From: an uncultured Candidatus Melainabacteria bacterium
GTDB taxonomy: Bacteria > Cyanobacteriota > Vampirovibrionia > Gastranaerophilales > Gastranaerophilaceae
Direction of reading: 5' to 3'
Assembly (NCBI GenBank): GCA_934757245.1
Contig: CAKVLH010000002.1
Location: 62,001-126,000 of the forward strand
DNA: 64,000 nucleotides
The position numbers and the translations under genes were made by a program. A model generated the notes under the pieces. The model was not told where the DNA came from. It was given only the letters and a program-made list of their open reading frames with translations, and ran no database searches. Positions 44,238 to 53,491 of the stretch are shown here, one piece after another; within the stretch, counting starts at the first letter, position 1, and each line of letters opens with the position of its first letter.

Positions 44238-45335
44238 ATGGGATCAACTTCTACATTAACAATTAACACGAATTTGTCATCCCTAACATGTCAAAAGTAC
44301 CTAAAGAGTGCGACAAAAGGCATGAACTCAGCAATGGAGAAATTATCTACTGGCTTCAAGATAAACTCTGCTAAGGATGACGCAGCTGGTTACGCAGTGT
44401 ATACCGGCATGGAAGCTAAAGTAAGCGGTTATGATATTATTGAAACAAACGCGCAAATGGGTTTGGATATGCTTACAACTCAAGAAGGCGTTTTGGATAT
44501 CATTAACGACTACTTACAAAGAATTAGAGACTTGACAATGCAAGCGGCGAACGGAACTTATGGTTCAAGTTCACTAGATGCTATTAGTCTTGAAGTTCAA
44601 CAGAGAATGGATGAAATCAACCGTTTGTGCGAAATCACAGATTTCAATGACACATATCTGTTAGATGGTTCAAGACAAACTGATATCAATCTACAAGTAG
44701 GCTTGTATTCAGATAAAAGATGTGTTATCAAAATGGACGCATTCTTATTTGATAGCGCCAAATCGACTGTAATTTTTGGTCTAAAAAATAAGGCTGATTC
44801 AACAGATACAAGACCAGGTTATTTAGATTTAACATATGATGATGATGCAGATACTTATGATTATCGTGCAAGAAAACTTGATAAAGACGGTAATCCTGTA
44901 AAGGATGCAAAGGGCAATATTGAATATCTTGATGGTTCGTACAAGACTGCTTTAGCAGCAGCAATGGCGGAAAATAAAACAATACAAGACGGCAAATTAG
45001 TAAAAGGTAAAGAATTTAGTATAAATGCCATGTGTGATGCGATTTACAGAAATGACAGTTCTGCTCGTGAATTTATTGATCAAATTGACCACGCAATTGA
45101 CAATATTTCTCTAAGATGTACAAAAATTGGTGCATACATGAACAGATTAGATTCAGCAATCGATTCAACAGATGTTCAAAGAGAAAACTTGACAGAAGCG
45201 GTATCAACAATCAAGGATGCTGATGCAGCAACTGAATCATCAAACTATATTAAGTACCAAATCTTGCAACAAGCAACAGCAACATTGTTGTCAACGGCTA
45301 ACCAACAGCCTTCAATTGCATTGAACTTAATCTAG
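44238..45335 (+). CDS. fliC: flagellin
   Basis: Filament subunit exported by the flagellar type III system. The N-terminal D0/D1 region is conserved: LTINTNLSSLTCQKYLKSAT, EKLSTGFKINSAKDDAAGYA, and VLDIINDYLQRIRDLTMQAANGTYG. The C-terminal D1/D0 region (LDSAIDSTDVQRENLTEAVS, IKYQILQQATATLLSTANQQP) closes the helical bundle. The variable centre (about 165-275) is Asp- and Lys-rich. The length of 365 aa is ordinary. GAAAGGAA precedes the ATG. The sigma-28-type promoter implies late-class flagellar control. No other flagellar genes lie in the window. Confidence 0.96.
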   Translation: MGSTSTLTINTNLSSLTCQKYLKSATKGMNSAMEKLSTGFKINSAKDDAAGYAVYTGMEAKVSGYDIIETNAQMGLDMLTTQEGVLDIINDYLQRIRDLTMQAANGTYGSSSLDAISLEVQQRMDEINRLCEITDFNDTYLLDGSRQTDINLQVGLYSDKRCVIKMDAFLFDSAKSTVIFGLKNKADSTDTRPGYLDLTYDDDADTYDYRARKLDKDGNPVKDAKGNIEYLDGSYKTALAAAMAENKTIQDGKLVKGKEFSINAMCDAIYRNDSSAREFIDQIDHAIDNISLRCTKIGAYMNRLDSAIDSTDVQRENLTEAVSTIKDADAATESSNYIKYQILQQATATLLSTANQQPSIALNLI

Positions 45336-45360
45336 TAATTGATTTGCTAAATATAGTTTT

Positions 45361-45383
45361 GTTGGGCTGAAAGCCCAACCTAC
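45361..45383. repeat. GTAGGTTGGG hairpin repeat (inverted)
   Basis: GTTGGGCTGAAAGCCCAACC-TAC, the reverse orientation of the copies at 40180 and 41200. It lies 25 bp after the flagellin stop codon. Confidence 0.7.
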
Positions 45384-45481
45384 ATTTCGACAGACAAAAG
45401 TTAGGTTTGTTTTGATCTGCTCTAGCTCTGTTGCGTGAAAACGAAAAATAATAATAGAAGATAATAAAGGTCCTTTCAATG

Positions 45482-45518
45482 ACCCTCGTAACTTATAGTT
45501 ACGAGGGTTTGCCTTTTC
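45482..45518 (+). terminator. hairpin with moderate U-tract
   Basis: ACCCTCGTAAC (45482-45492) pairs exactly with GTTACGAGGGT (45498-45508), then TTGCCTTTT. Likely the transcription end of the flagellin unit. Confidence 0.65.
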
Positions 45519-45603
45519 TTAATGGAAAACTGAAAATGGACAATTGAAAATTATTTAAAAGTATTTAAAATTATTTTCCGCTTTCAATTTTTCATTAAGA
45601 AAA

Positions 45604-45801
45604 GTAGGGTGCAATTTTTTGCACCATGTAATTTATGCAGTGGATTGCTTCGTCGTCATTTCTTCCCCTGCCCCTTGTGTGAGAGGAACGAGGGGGGTGA
45701 GGGGAAATTTGCTCCTCGCAATGACTTGATGTCAGACTTTTAAGTGTGCTGTTATTCTGAAGCCGATTTTACACTTCACTGTGGTTGCAATTTTTTGCAC
45801 C
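45604..45801. repeat. repeat cluster between fliC and pckA
   Basis: Within the 577-bp gap: GTAGGGTGCA hairpin (45604-45625); a GGATTGCTTCGTCG...CTCGCAATGACTTGATGTC repeat (45636-45735) apparently interrupted by a CCCCTGCCCC...GGGGGGTGAGGGG element (45660-45710); and a second TGCAATTTTTTGCACC hairpin (45783-45801). The nesting suggests successive insertions. No gene is visible. Confidence 0.65.
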
Positions 45802-45834
45802 AATAATTTATTACTAACACTACAGCTTCACAAA

Positions 45835-45875
45835 AAAAAGACAAAAAGCGAAGGCGCACCGTTCGGTGCGCCTTC
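45835..45875 (-). terminator. intrinsic terminator after pckA
   Basis: GAAGGCGCACC/GGTGCGCCTTC (45850-45860, 45865-45875). Minus-strand reading gives GCTTTTTGTCTTTTTTTT after the stem. Confidence 0.9.
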
Positions 45876-45912
45876 TTTAAAAGTATTTATTTGGTGAAAA
45901 TCACCACTAAAC

Positions 45913-47511
45913 TTAAACGTTAGCTACTGCTTTAGGGCCAGCGTTAACGATTTCAGCAGGCATGTTTGGATACTTAGCTGAGAAGTTATCAGCAAACATT
46001 TGTGCTAATTTGTTAGCAGCTTCGTCATAAGCTTTCTTATCTGACCACATTCCACGAGCGTCAAGCATTTCGTCTGGAACGTTTGGACAAGATGTAGGGT
46101 AATCTACGTTGAATACATCGTGGTGTTTGAATTCGATTGAATCAAATGAACCGTTCAATGCAGCAGTTACCATAGCTCTTGTGTAAGATAATTTCATTCT
46201 CTTAGCACCTGAAGCAGCTGAACCGCCTGCCCAACCAGTATTTACTAAGTAAACCTTAGTACCGTATTGGTCAAGTTTATCACCTAACATCTTAGCGTAA
46301 ACTGAAGCATCCATTGGCATGAATGGTTCGCCGAACAATGTTGAGAATGTAGGTTGTGGTTCTGTAACACCTCTTTCAGTACCAGCTAATTTAGAAGTGA
46401 AACCGGTTACGAAGTGGTACATAGCAGCGTTTTTGTCTAATCTAGAGATTGGAGGCAATACGCCGAATGCATCAGCTGTTAAGAAGATAACAACTTTTGG
46501 AATGCCACCCTTAGAAGGGATTTGAGCATTGTTGATGTAGTTGATTGGATAACCAACACGAGTATTTTCTGTTAATGAACCGTCTTCGAAATCGAATTCT
46601 CTAGTTTCTGGATCCATAACAACGTTTTCAACCAATGAACCGAATTTGATAGCGTTGAAGATATCTGGTTCGTTTTCTTCAGAAAGGTGAATACATTTTG
46701 CGTAGCAGCCGCCTTCGAAGTTGAATACGCCGTCTGGAGACCAACCGTGTTCGTCATCACCGATTAACTTACGGTTTGGATCAGCTGACAAAGTAGTTTT
46801 ACCAGTACCAGATAGACCGAAGAATACAGCTGTTTCACCAGTTGCAGGGTCCATGTTAGCTGAACAGTGCATTGGAAGAACATTTTTCTTAGTCATAACA
46901 TAGTTCATAGTAGCGAATACAGATTTTTTGATTTCGCCTGAGTATTGAGAACCGCAAATGATGATTTCGTGAGCTTCATAGTCAATAGCGATGCAAGCTT
47001 CTGAGTTTACACCATCAACTTCCGGATCACATTTGAAACCAGGAGCACAAAGGATTGTGTAATCAGGTTCACCGTAGTTAGCCAATTCTTCAGCTGTTGG
47101 TCTGATTAATAATTCATGAATGAACATGTTTTGGCTTGCTAATTCGTTGATAACTCTGAATTTTTGAGTGTAAGTTTTGTCAGCACCAGCAAAACCATCG
47201 AAAATAAAGATTTCTCTGTTTTGTAAGTAAGATGCGATTTTACCCTTGATAGCGTTGAATTTTTCTCTGCTGATAGGTCTGTTTACCTTACCCCAAGCGA
47301 TATCGTTGTGGATAGATTCTGTATCAACGATAAATTTATCCTTAGGTGAACGACCAGTGTATTTACCAGTTGTAACAACCAAAGCACCAGTGTTGCTCAA
47401 TGAGCCTTCACCTAATCTTAAAGCAGCTTCAGTTAATTGAGCTGGAGTCCAGTTTCTGTGAACTGCTTTTGGTCCGATAATACCAAATTTTTCAATTCCG
47501 TATGTTTCCAT
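45913..47511 (-). CDS. pckA: phosphoenolpyruvate carboxykinase (ATP)
   Basis: Interconverts oxaloacetate + ATP with PEP + CO2 + ADP; in fermenters it often runs towards oxaloacetate for succinate formation. ATP-type signature: Walker A GLSGTGKT (232-239) followed by TLSADPNRKLIGDDEHGW. Other conserved parts: RSPKDKF (54-60), GSQYSGEIKKSVF and NTGWAGGSAASGAKRMKL. 532 aa, normal length. AGGAGG lies upstream of the ATG. Monocistronic with a strong terminator. GC content is higher and codon use more selective than its neighbours, suggesting high expression. Confidence 0.97.
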   Translation of the reverse strand: METYGIEKFGIIGPKAVHRNWTPAQLTEAALRLGEGSLSNTGALVVTTGKYTGRSPKDKFIVDTESIHNDIAWGKVNRPISREKFNAIKGKIASYLQNREIFIFDGFAGADKTYTQKFRVINELASQNMFIHELLIRPTAEELANYGEPDYTILCAPGFKCDPEVDGVNSEACIAIDYEAHEIIICGSQYSGEIKKSVFATMNYVMTKKNVLPMHCSANMDPATGETAVFFGLSGTGKTTLSADPNRKLIGDDEHGWSPDGVFNFEGGCYAKCIHLSEENEPDIFNAIKFGSLVENVVMDPETREFDFEDGSLTENTRVGYPINYINNAQIPSKGGIPKVVIFLTADAFGVLPPISRLDKNAAMYHFVTGFTSKLAGTERGVTEPQPTFSTLFGEPFMPMDASVYAKMLGDKLDQYGTKVYLVNTGWAGGSAASGAKRMKLSYTRAMVTAALNGSFDSIEFKHHDVFNVDYPTSCPNVPDEMLDARGMWSDKKAYDEAANKLAQMFADNFSAKYPNMPAEIVNAGPKAVANV

Positions 47512-47641
47512 AATATAGCTTCCTCCTTTTTTAAAGCTTTTTTATATACACATTAAATGTATTACAAACACTTATGAAAATCAAATGTTTTCATGTCAAA
47601 TTATTAGTTTTTAGAAATTCTTAATATGCGCCTTGAAGCCC

Positions 47642-49972
47642 TTAATTTCCTGCAAGTGCACTACCTAAATAATATACGCAGAACGCTACAAGCCATGCGA
47701 TTGAACATTGCATTAAGACTACAAGCGTTGCATAGCGTTTACCTAATTCACGCCTTACAGTTGCAATTGCAGCCACGCAAGGTGTATATAACAAACAGAA
47801 AACTAAGAATACAAATGCGGTCAGTTGACTGAATAATCCGCAATCTCTTATATCGCCGACAAGAATACTTAATGTACTTACAACGCTTTCTTTCGCCATA
47901 AAGCCTGTAATGAACGCTGTTGCAATTCTCCAATCCGCAATTCCTAAAGGTTTAAACACCGGAACAAGGAAGTTGCCTAAAATTGCAAGTAAACTATCAG
48001 CAGGATGTGAAACAAGATTTAATTTAACATCAAAAGATTGTAAAAACCAAATTACTATTGTAGCCCAGAAAATTATTGTAAAAGCTTTAGTTACAAAATC
48101 TTTTGCTTTCATATAAATCAATCTGTAAACATTTACAAAACTTGGCATTCTGTAATTTGGAAGTTCCATAACAAAAGGTACGGCTTCGCCTTTAAAGAAA
48201 AAGTATTTCATTATATAAGCTAAAATTATGCCCACAAAAATTCCCAATAAATATAGACTAAGAATTACAACTGCTTGATGTTGTTTAAAGAATGCAGCTG
48301 TAAACAATGCGTAAACAGGAAGTTTCGCTGAGCAACTCATAAATGGAGTTAAGAAAATTGTCATTTTTCTATCACGCTCTGAAGGCAAAGTTCTGGTTGC
48401 CATAATCGCCGGAACTGAACAGCCGAAGCCGATTAGCATAGGCACAAAACTTCTTCCGGAAAGTCCGATTTTTCTTAAAGCTTTGTCCATAAAAAACGCT
48501 ACTCGCGCCATATAACCGCTATCTTCAAGAATTGACAAGAAGAAAAACAGAGTTACGATTACAGGCAAGAAACTCAAAATGCTTCCTACACCTTGGAAAA
48601 TACCGTCGATAATTAATGAATGCACGACAGGATTTAAACCATAAGCCGTTAATGCATTATCAACAATATTAGTTATAAATAAGATTATTGCATCCATAAG
48701 GCTCGTCAAAAGCGTTCCTAAAGGCCCGAAAGTTATATAGAAAATAAATCCCATAATTGCCAAAAATGCTGGAATGGCGGTGTATTTACCTGTTAAAATT
48801 CTATCTGTTTTTGTAGAAATCTTTTGACCAATTGTTTCAGTCGGTTTTGAAACAAAATTTGCACAAAGATTTTCTATGAATGTAAACCTCATATCGGCAA
48901 GTGCAGCTTCGCTATCAAGTCCTGAGTCTTCCTCAAGTTCTTTAATAATGTGGTTGCAAGCATCAATTTCATTTGTGTCCAAATCTAAAGCATCAAGCGT
49001 AATTTGGTCTTTTTCGGTTAACTTTGTCGCTGCAAATCTTGTCGGAATTTTAACCGCATGCGCGTGGTCTTCGATTAAATGTTCAATTGAGTGGATACAT
49101 CTGTGAACAGGGCCGTCCGCGCAGAAATCAATGCGTTTTGGATGATCGCCGTATTGCGCAACATTTATTGCGTGGTCGATTAGTTCACCTATGCCTTCGC
49201 CTTTTGATGCAGAAATTGGAATTACAGGCACGCCAAGCGCCATTTCTAAACCGTTCACATCAATGCTTCCACCGCTTTCAGCAACTTCATCCATCATGTT
49301 AAGAGCAATTACCATTGGAATATCCAACTCTATAAGTTGCATTGTAAGAAATAAATTTCGCTCAATATTTGTCGCATCAACAATGTTGATAATTCCGTCA
49401 GGTTTTTGTTTTAGGATAAAATCACGAGTTACAACTTCTTCATTACTATATGGTGAAAGTGAATAAATCCCAGGAAGGTCTGTAATTGTTGCATTTTCGT
49501 AATGTTTGATAACGCCGTCTGTTCTATCAACCGTAACCCCGGGGAAGTTTCCAACATGTTGATGTGAACCTGTGAGTTTGTTGAAAAGCGTTGTCTTTCC
49601 GCAATTTTGATTACCTGCAAGCGCAAAATGTACATTTTCTTTTAGCTTAATTCGTTTTGCGCCGTCAATTTGTTCTTCACCAATCATAGAGTGGTCAATA
49701 TCTTCAAAAACTTTGTTTTTGCGAGGATAATCGTGGGCATCGTGAATATCTTTGAGAATGATTTTTGACGCATCAGATTTTCTAATTGTAAGTTCGTATC
49801 CGCGCACTCTGATTTCCAACGGGTCTCCCATAGGTGCAGTTTTAATTAATTTAACTTCCACATTTGGAGTTAAACCCATGTTCAAAATATGGTTACGAAG
49901 CGCTTTATCTTCGCATTCGATTGATTTTATATATCCTTCTTTTCCAACAGGCAAATTATCTAAAGTTGTCAT
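47642..49972 (-). CDS. feoB: FeoA-FeoB fusion, ferrous iron transporter
   Basis: GTP-dependent Fe2+ uptake at the inner membrane. Residues 1-73 are a FeoA (SH3-like) domain (MTTLDNLPVGKEGYIKSIEC ... RVRGYELTIRKSDASKI), fused through a short linker to FeoB. The G-domain has G1 GNQNCGKT (120-127), VTVDRTDG, G3 DLPGIYSLSPYSNEE and ALNMMDE. The membrane part follows with two Gate motifs, including SFLPVIVTLFFFLSILEDSGYMARVAFFMDK and GCSVPAIMATRTL. FeoA is usually a separate gene; the fusion removes the need for a feoA cistron. 776 aa. No Fur box was recognised. Confidence 0.95.
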   Translation of the reverse strand: MTTLDNLPVGKEGYIKSIECEDKALRNHILNMGLTPNVEVKLIKTAPMGDPLEIRVRGYELTIRKSDASKIILKDIHDAHDYPRKNKVFEDIDHSMIGEEQIDGAKRIKLKENVHFALAGNQNCGKTTLFNKLTGSHQHVGNFPGVTVDRTDGVIKHYENATITDLPGIYSLSPYSNEEVVTRDFILKQKPDGIINIVDATNIERNLFLTMQLIELDIPMVIALNMMDEVAESGGSIDVNGLEMALGVPVIPISASKGEGIGELIDHAINVAQYGDHPKRIDFCADGPVHRCIHSIEHLIEDHAHAVKIPTRFAATKLTEKDQITLDALDLDTNEIDACNHIIKELEEDSGLDSEAALADMRFTFIENLCANFVSKPTETIGQKISTKTDRILTGKYTAIPAFLAIMGFIFYITFGPLGTLLTSLMDAIILFITNIVDNALTAYGLNPVVHSLIIDGIFQGVGSILSFLPVIVTLFFFLSILEDSGYMARVAFFMDKALRKIGLSGRSFVPMLIGFGCSVPAIMATRTLPSERDRKMTIFLTPFMSCSAKLPVYALFTAAFFKQHQAVVILSLYLLGIFVGIILAYIMKYFFFKGEAVPFVMELPNYRMPSFVNVYRLIYMKAKDFVTKAFTIIFWATIVIWFLQSFDVKLNLVSHPADSLLAILGNFLVPVFKPLGIADWRIATAFITGFMAKESVVSTLSILVGDIRDCGLFSQLTAFVFLVFCLLYTPCVAAIATVRRELGKRYATLVVLMQCSIAWLVAFCVYYLGSALAGN

Positions 49973-50134
49973 TTTAACCTCAAAACTTCTTACATATATT
50001 ATATGTGCTGAAATTTTTACAGGTATAATAATTTGTTTACATTGCTTAATATTATTTAAAAATTAGGCAATTTTTGCATGTGAAAAACCTTTATTAATAT
50101 ATAGGGAATTAATTAAGGATTAGGAGAAAAAATT

Positions 50135-50377
50135 ATGGCAGTTGGAGCAAGAGATTATATTGACAAATTACTTGTAAAAAAGTATGCAGACGAAAAAGTT
50201 GATAACCATGAAGCAATGGAGTCAATGGTAAATCCCGAGAAGATGTTGGAAGCTATGAATGACGTTGCAAACATTCAACGTAATATGTTTATGCTTTCGC
50301 AAAAGTTGTGTTCGACATGTTATGCGATTAACGCTCGTGCCGCAAGATATCAGAAAAAAGAGATGAAAGAAGCTTAA
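50135..50377 (+). CDS. small unknown helical protein
   Basis: 80 residues, soluble, acidic then basic, predicted helical (EAMESMVNPEKMLEAMNDVANIQRNMFMLSQKLC). Two cysteines in KLCSTCYAINARAARY form CxxC. No family recognised. A good Shine-Dalgarno TAGGAG precedes the ATG, so it is very probably translated. Divergent from feoB and convergent with the peptidase gene. Confidence 0.75.
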   Translation: MAVGARDYIDKLLVKKYADEKVDNHEAMESMVNPEKMLEAMNDVANIQRNMFMLSQKLCSTCYAINARAARYQKKEMKEA

Positions 50378-50395
50378 AAAGTTATTAAGGTTGAT

Positions 50396-50465
50396 GGTGC
50401 AAAAAATTGCACCCTACCCTCTTTCAATTTTCAATTTAGAAAAGTAGGGTGCAATTTTTTGCACC
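50396..50465. repeat. inverted pair of GTAGGGTGCA hairpins
   Basis: GGTGCAAAAAATTGCACC-CTAC (50396-50417) faces GTAGGGTGCAATTTTTTGCA-CC (50444-50465) across 26 bp. Two copies of the dispersed hairpin in opposite orientation make a REPIN-like unit. Confidence 0.78.
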
Positions 50466-50486
50466 AATAATCCTAATAATTTAAAC

Positions 50487-52019
50487 TTACAAACTTTCTA
50501 CAAAATCGTCTGCTGAAAATTCTTTGCCTGTTAATTTTTCAATCAATTCGTATTCATCAATTGAAGCGCCGAGTGCAAAAATCTTTTCGTCCATAAATTT
50601 CGCAGAGTTAGAATTTTCTGTAATTGCACCAAGCTGTGATTTTAAGTAATTATAAATTTGAGCTTTCATCAAATTTGCTCTAAAATAATTTTGATAATAC
50701 GCCGGATGTGAAAGATAATGCGGAATTGTTGCCCACTCATTGTCTTCCGTTTCAAATCTGTTCAAATATTTTCCGCGTAAATTATTCCAAAGTTCTGCTG
50801 GATTTTGTTCCGGATTAGAATAAAATTTGCGTTCAAAATCAATAATCAACAAACTTTTTGAAATAAAAGAAACTTCATCTTCTTTTATAGAGTTTTTAAA
50901 TCTGTTCAACAAATCTTTGTCAAGAATATCAGCAAGGACATTTTCGCGTTTAATTATATCGCCCATCATCATCGCAATAGCTTCTGTTACAGCAGGAGAA
51001 GCTGCTGTGCGGTCTAAAAACGGCAAATTTAAATTAATCCCCAAATCGTACACGCAATGTCCCATTTCGTGATTCAAAGTGTCCAAGCTTATGACATTAT
51101 TCGTAAGGTTTGCTAGAATTCTAGAATCTTTACCAGCCTGAACTCCAAAGCAAAATCCGTGTGTATTTTTGCCTTTTCTTGGGAATAAATCAAGCGTTAA
51201 TTTGCCGTCAGCTACCATTTTATCGACATCATAGCCCATGTTTTTATACATGTTTTTAGAAATAAGTGTGATGTCGTTTTTCTCTAAAACTTTATTAACA
51301 TCTTTTTCCGGATTGTCGTTTAATAATAGCCCGTAATGGTATGACTTTAATTCATCAACATTAAAAAATTTTTTCAAATCATTTTGCTTTTTTGCCTGAA
51401 TTTCTTTAATCGTATTTTGGGTTTTCGAATAAACTTCATTGATTAATTTTTCCAAAAATTCGTTTTCAACTTCGTAGTCTTCTTTGAGTTTGTATTCAAA
51501 ATAATTTTCGTAACCTTTTGTTTTTGCGTACTCGTTGCGCATTTTTACAAACTCAACCAAATCGTCAGCAATCAAATCTCCGCAGGCAATCTTAGCTTCG
51601 TGCGCTTTTCTTCTGATTTCCGGATTTTCTTCATTTTGAAGTATTTTTGTAACTTCTGTTTTAGTAATTTCTTTATTATCAATTTTTAAAACATACGAAT
51701 TAAATTTCTTTGCAATTTCGTTTTCTTTTTGGCGAAGTTTTTTTAATTCTTCACCTGTATTCAATTCTTCGTCAAACTCTTTCAACAAATCTTTAAGCTG
51801 TTTCGCTTCATGTTTAGAAAGAGAATTCTTGTCTACGTTTTGAAATTTCTCATACATTTTTCTATCTTGAAAAATTTTTGAATATTCATCTTGCGCAGTT
51901 TCATATTTTTTCATATTTTCCGGAGTAGAATTGATATAAAAATCCCAGCACTTTTTCTCTAAATCTATTGAAACTTTTTCTAATTTTTTGCAAAACTCAT
52001 CTCTTAATTCTTGAAACAT
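50487..52019 (-). CDS. M3-like zinc oligopeptidase
   Basis: Probable cytoplasmic metallopeptidase. The zinc motif HEMGHCVYDLGI starts at about residue 317 (HExxH), and a downstream acidic helix (TEAIAMMMGDIIKREN) would supply the third, glutamate ligand. The overall pattern of a long helical N-terminal part and NYFRANLMKAQIYNYLKSQLG near the C-terminus resembles oligoendopeptidase F/M2-M3 relatives. 510 aa, slightly shorter than PepF. No signal peptide. It diverges from yebC across a 337-bp region with structured DNA. Confidence 0.85.
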   Translation of the reverse strand: MFQELRDEFCKKLEKVSIDLEKKCWDFYINSTPENMKKYETAQDEYSKIFQDRKMYEKFQNVDKNSLSKHEAKQLKDLLKEFDEELNTGEELKKLRQKENEIAKKFNSYVLKIDNKEITKTEVTKILQNEENPEIRRKAHEAKIACGDLIADDLVEFVKMRNEYAKTKGYENYFEYKLKEDYEVENEFLEKLINEVYSKTQNTIKEIQAKKQNDLKKFFNVDELKSYHYGLLLNDNPEKDVNKVLEKNDITLISKNMYKNMGYDVDKMVADGKLTLDLFPRKGKNTHGFCFGVQAGKDSRILANLTNNVISLDTLNHEMGHCVYDLGINLNLPFLDRTAASPAVTEAIAMMMGDIIKRENVLADILDKDLLNRFKNSIKEDEVSFISKSLLIIDFERKFYSNPEQNPAELWNNLRGKYLNRFETEDNEWATIPHYLSHPAYYQNYFRANLMKAQIYNYLKSQLGAITENSNSAKFMDEKIFALGASIDEYELIEKLTGKEFSADDFVESL

Positions 52020-52080
52020 AAACGCTCCTCTGCTTTGTTGTATAAGTTGACAAATTGTTGAATATAGTAAATAATATAAG

Positions 52081-52205
52081 AGTAGGGCACAGCTCCTAAC
52101 ACCTAAGCGAAACTGTTAAGAGCTGTCTTCATACCCTACAGTTTTAGTAGATTTAATGCTATTGCTAGTATGCTAAGTGCTAGTAATAGCATTATTATTT
52201 TATCT
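52081..52205 (+). ncRNA. candidate structured RNA opposite an 18-codon hydrophobic frame
   Basis: Two stems lie in the 337-bp divergent gap. The first is GTAGGG...CCCTAC (52083-52139), enclosing CACAGCTC/GAGCTGTC. The second is AATGCTATTGCTAG/CTAGTAATAGCATT (about 52154-52193), followed by ATTATTTTA, a weak terminator. TTGACA (52047) with TAATAT at 19-bp spacing could drive it. The rest of the gap shows no gene. Confidence 0.35.
52136..52192 (-). CDS. 18-residue hydrophobic peptide (doubtful)
   Basis: Encodes MLLLALSILAIALNLLKL, entirely membrane-like, similar in size and character to the Ibs toxins of enteric bacteria. No Shine-Dalgarno lies at proper spacing (TAAGG is about 17 bases upstream). 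A possible minus-strand promoter (TAGACA-17-TAAAAT) precedes it. Its DNA forms much of a hairpin, so the frame may be accidental. Confidence 0.25.
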   Translation of the reverse strand: MLLLALSILAIALNLLKL

Positions 52206-52356
52206 AAAACCTTAGTTTCTAGCTCTACTTGGTATCATTTTATAATAAATTTTCGGTTCTGTCTATAAAAATATTGTCCTAAATAATCTCTTGCTATATA
52301 AATAGCTTTAATGTATTATTGTAAAGCAGTACAGACTAATTATAAGGGGATATTTT

Positions 52357-53115
52357 ATGAGCGGACACTCAAAATGGTCAACGATTAAACATAAAAAAGC
52401 AAAAACAGACTCTTTAAGAGCCGCAGAATTTCAAAAATTTTCTAGAGAAATCATCGTAGCATCTAAACTTGGCGGGCCGGATCCGGCGGGTAATTTCAGA
52501 CTTAGAACAGCGATTGAAAAAGCTAAGGCTGCAGGACTTCCAAACGACAATATCAAAAGAGCTATTGAAAAAGGTTCTGGTGCAGGTAACAGCGAAAACT
52601 ATGATGAAATGGTTTATGAAGGTTACGCAGCAGGTGGTGTTGCGGTTGTAGTAGAAGCTATGACTGATAACAAAAACAGAACAGCCGGCGATGTTAGAAG
52701 CTATTTTACAAAATTTAACGGTAATTTAGGTGAAACAGGTTGCGTGGGTTGGATGTTCGACAAAAAAGGCTGCATTACTTTTAACAAAGATGATGTAGAC
52801 TATGAAAAGCTTTTCGAAGCTGCAATTAATCTGGATGCAGAAGATATTGTTGAAGAAGAAGACGAATACAAAGTTTATACTTCGATTCCGAACTTGCAAC
52901 CTGTAACTGAAGGCTTGGAAGCTGAAGGCTTTAAATCTACATCTGCTGAATTCACAAGAGTTCCGCAGAATACAATTGAAGTAACAGACGAAAAAACTGC
53001 AATCAACATTATGAGATTGTTAGGTAAATTGGAAGAACACGATGATGTTCAGAATGTTTACGCTAACTTCGATATTGATGACGATTTAATGGCAAAAATA
53101 GAAGAACAACTTTAG
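52357..53115 (+). CDS. yebC: YebC/PmpR-type protein (TACO1 family)
   Basis: Begins MSGHSKWSTIKHKKAKTDSL, the family hallmark. Further motifs are GGPDPAGNFRLRTAIEKAKAA, PNDNIKRAIEKGSG, YEGYAAGGVAVVVEAMTDNKNRTAGDVR and GNLGETGCVGWMFDKKG. 252 aa, normal. Family members act as transcription regulators or, more recently described, as ribosome-associated factors that relieve stalling. AAGGGGA precedes the ATG. First gene of a rightward run yebC-ybaB-recR. Confidence 0.96.
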   Translation: MSGHSKWSTIKHKKAKTDSLRAAEFQKFSREIIVASKLGGPDPAGNFRLRTAIEKAKAAGLPNDNIKRAIEKGSGAGNSENYDEMVYEGYAAGGVAVVVEAMTDNKNRTAGDVRSYFTKFNGNLGETGCVGWMFDKKGCITFNKDDVDYEKLFEAAINLDAEDIVEEEDEYKVYTSIPNLQPVTEGLEAEGFKSTSAEFTRVPQNTIEVTDEKTAINIMRLLGKLEEHDDVQNVYANFDIDDDLMAKIEEQL

Positions 53116-53143
53116 AAAGTACATAGGTAGGAGGAAATCAACT

Positions 53144-53479
53144 ATGATGAACATGATGAATATGATGAAACAAGCTCAAAATATTCAAAAAAGATTAAAA
53201 GAAGCTCAAGATGAACTTAATAAAATGGATATCGCCGGCGAAGCTGCTAATGGTTCAGTAAAAGTTATTTGCGACGGCAAAGGTTTATTCAAATCTATCA
53301 AGCTTTCTGCTGAAGCTATCAATCCTGAAAATCCATCTTCAGTTTCAGAAGATACTATTGAAATGTTAGAAGATATTATCACTACAGCTATTAGCCAAAC
53401 TACAGGCAAAGCTCAAAAGGTTATGGAAGAAAAAATGAAATCTGTAACCGGTGGTATTAGCATTCCGGGGTTATTTTAA
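53144..53479 (+). CDS. ybaB: YbaB/EbfC nucleoid-associated protein
   Basis: Small DNA-binding dimer. Characteristic elements: MMKQAQNIQKRLKEAQDELN helix, GSVKVICDGKGLFKSIKLSAEAINPE strands, and EDIITTAISQTTGKAQKVMEEKM followed by the terminal GGISIPGLF. 111 aa. GTAGGAGG precedes the ATG. Placement just before recR is the usual bacterial order (dnaX is absent here). Confidence 0.95.
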   Translation: MMNMMNMMKQAQNIQKRLKEAQDELNKMDIAGEAANGSVKVICDGKGLFKSIKLSAEAINPENPSSVSEDTIEMLEDIITTAISQTTGKAQKVMEEKMKSVTGGISIPGLF

Positions 53480-53491
53480 GAAAGGCAGGAA

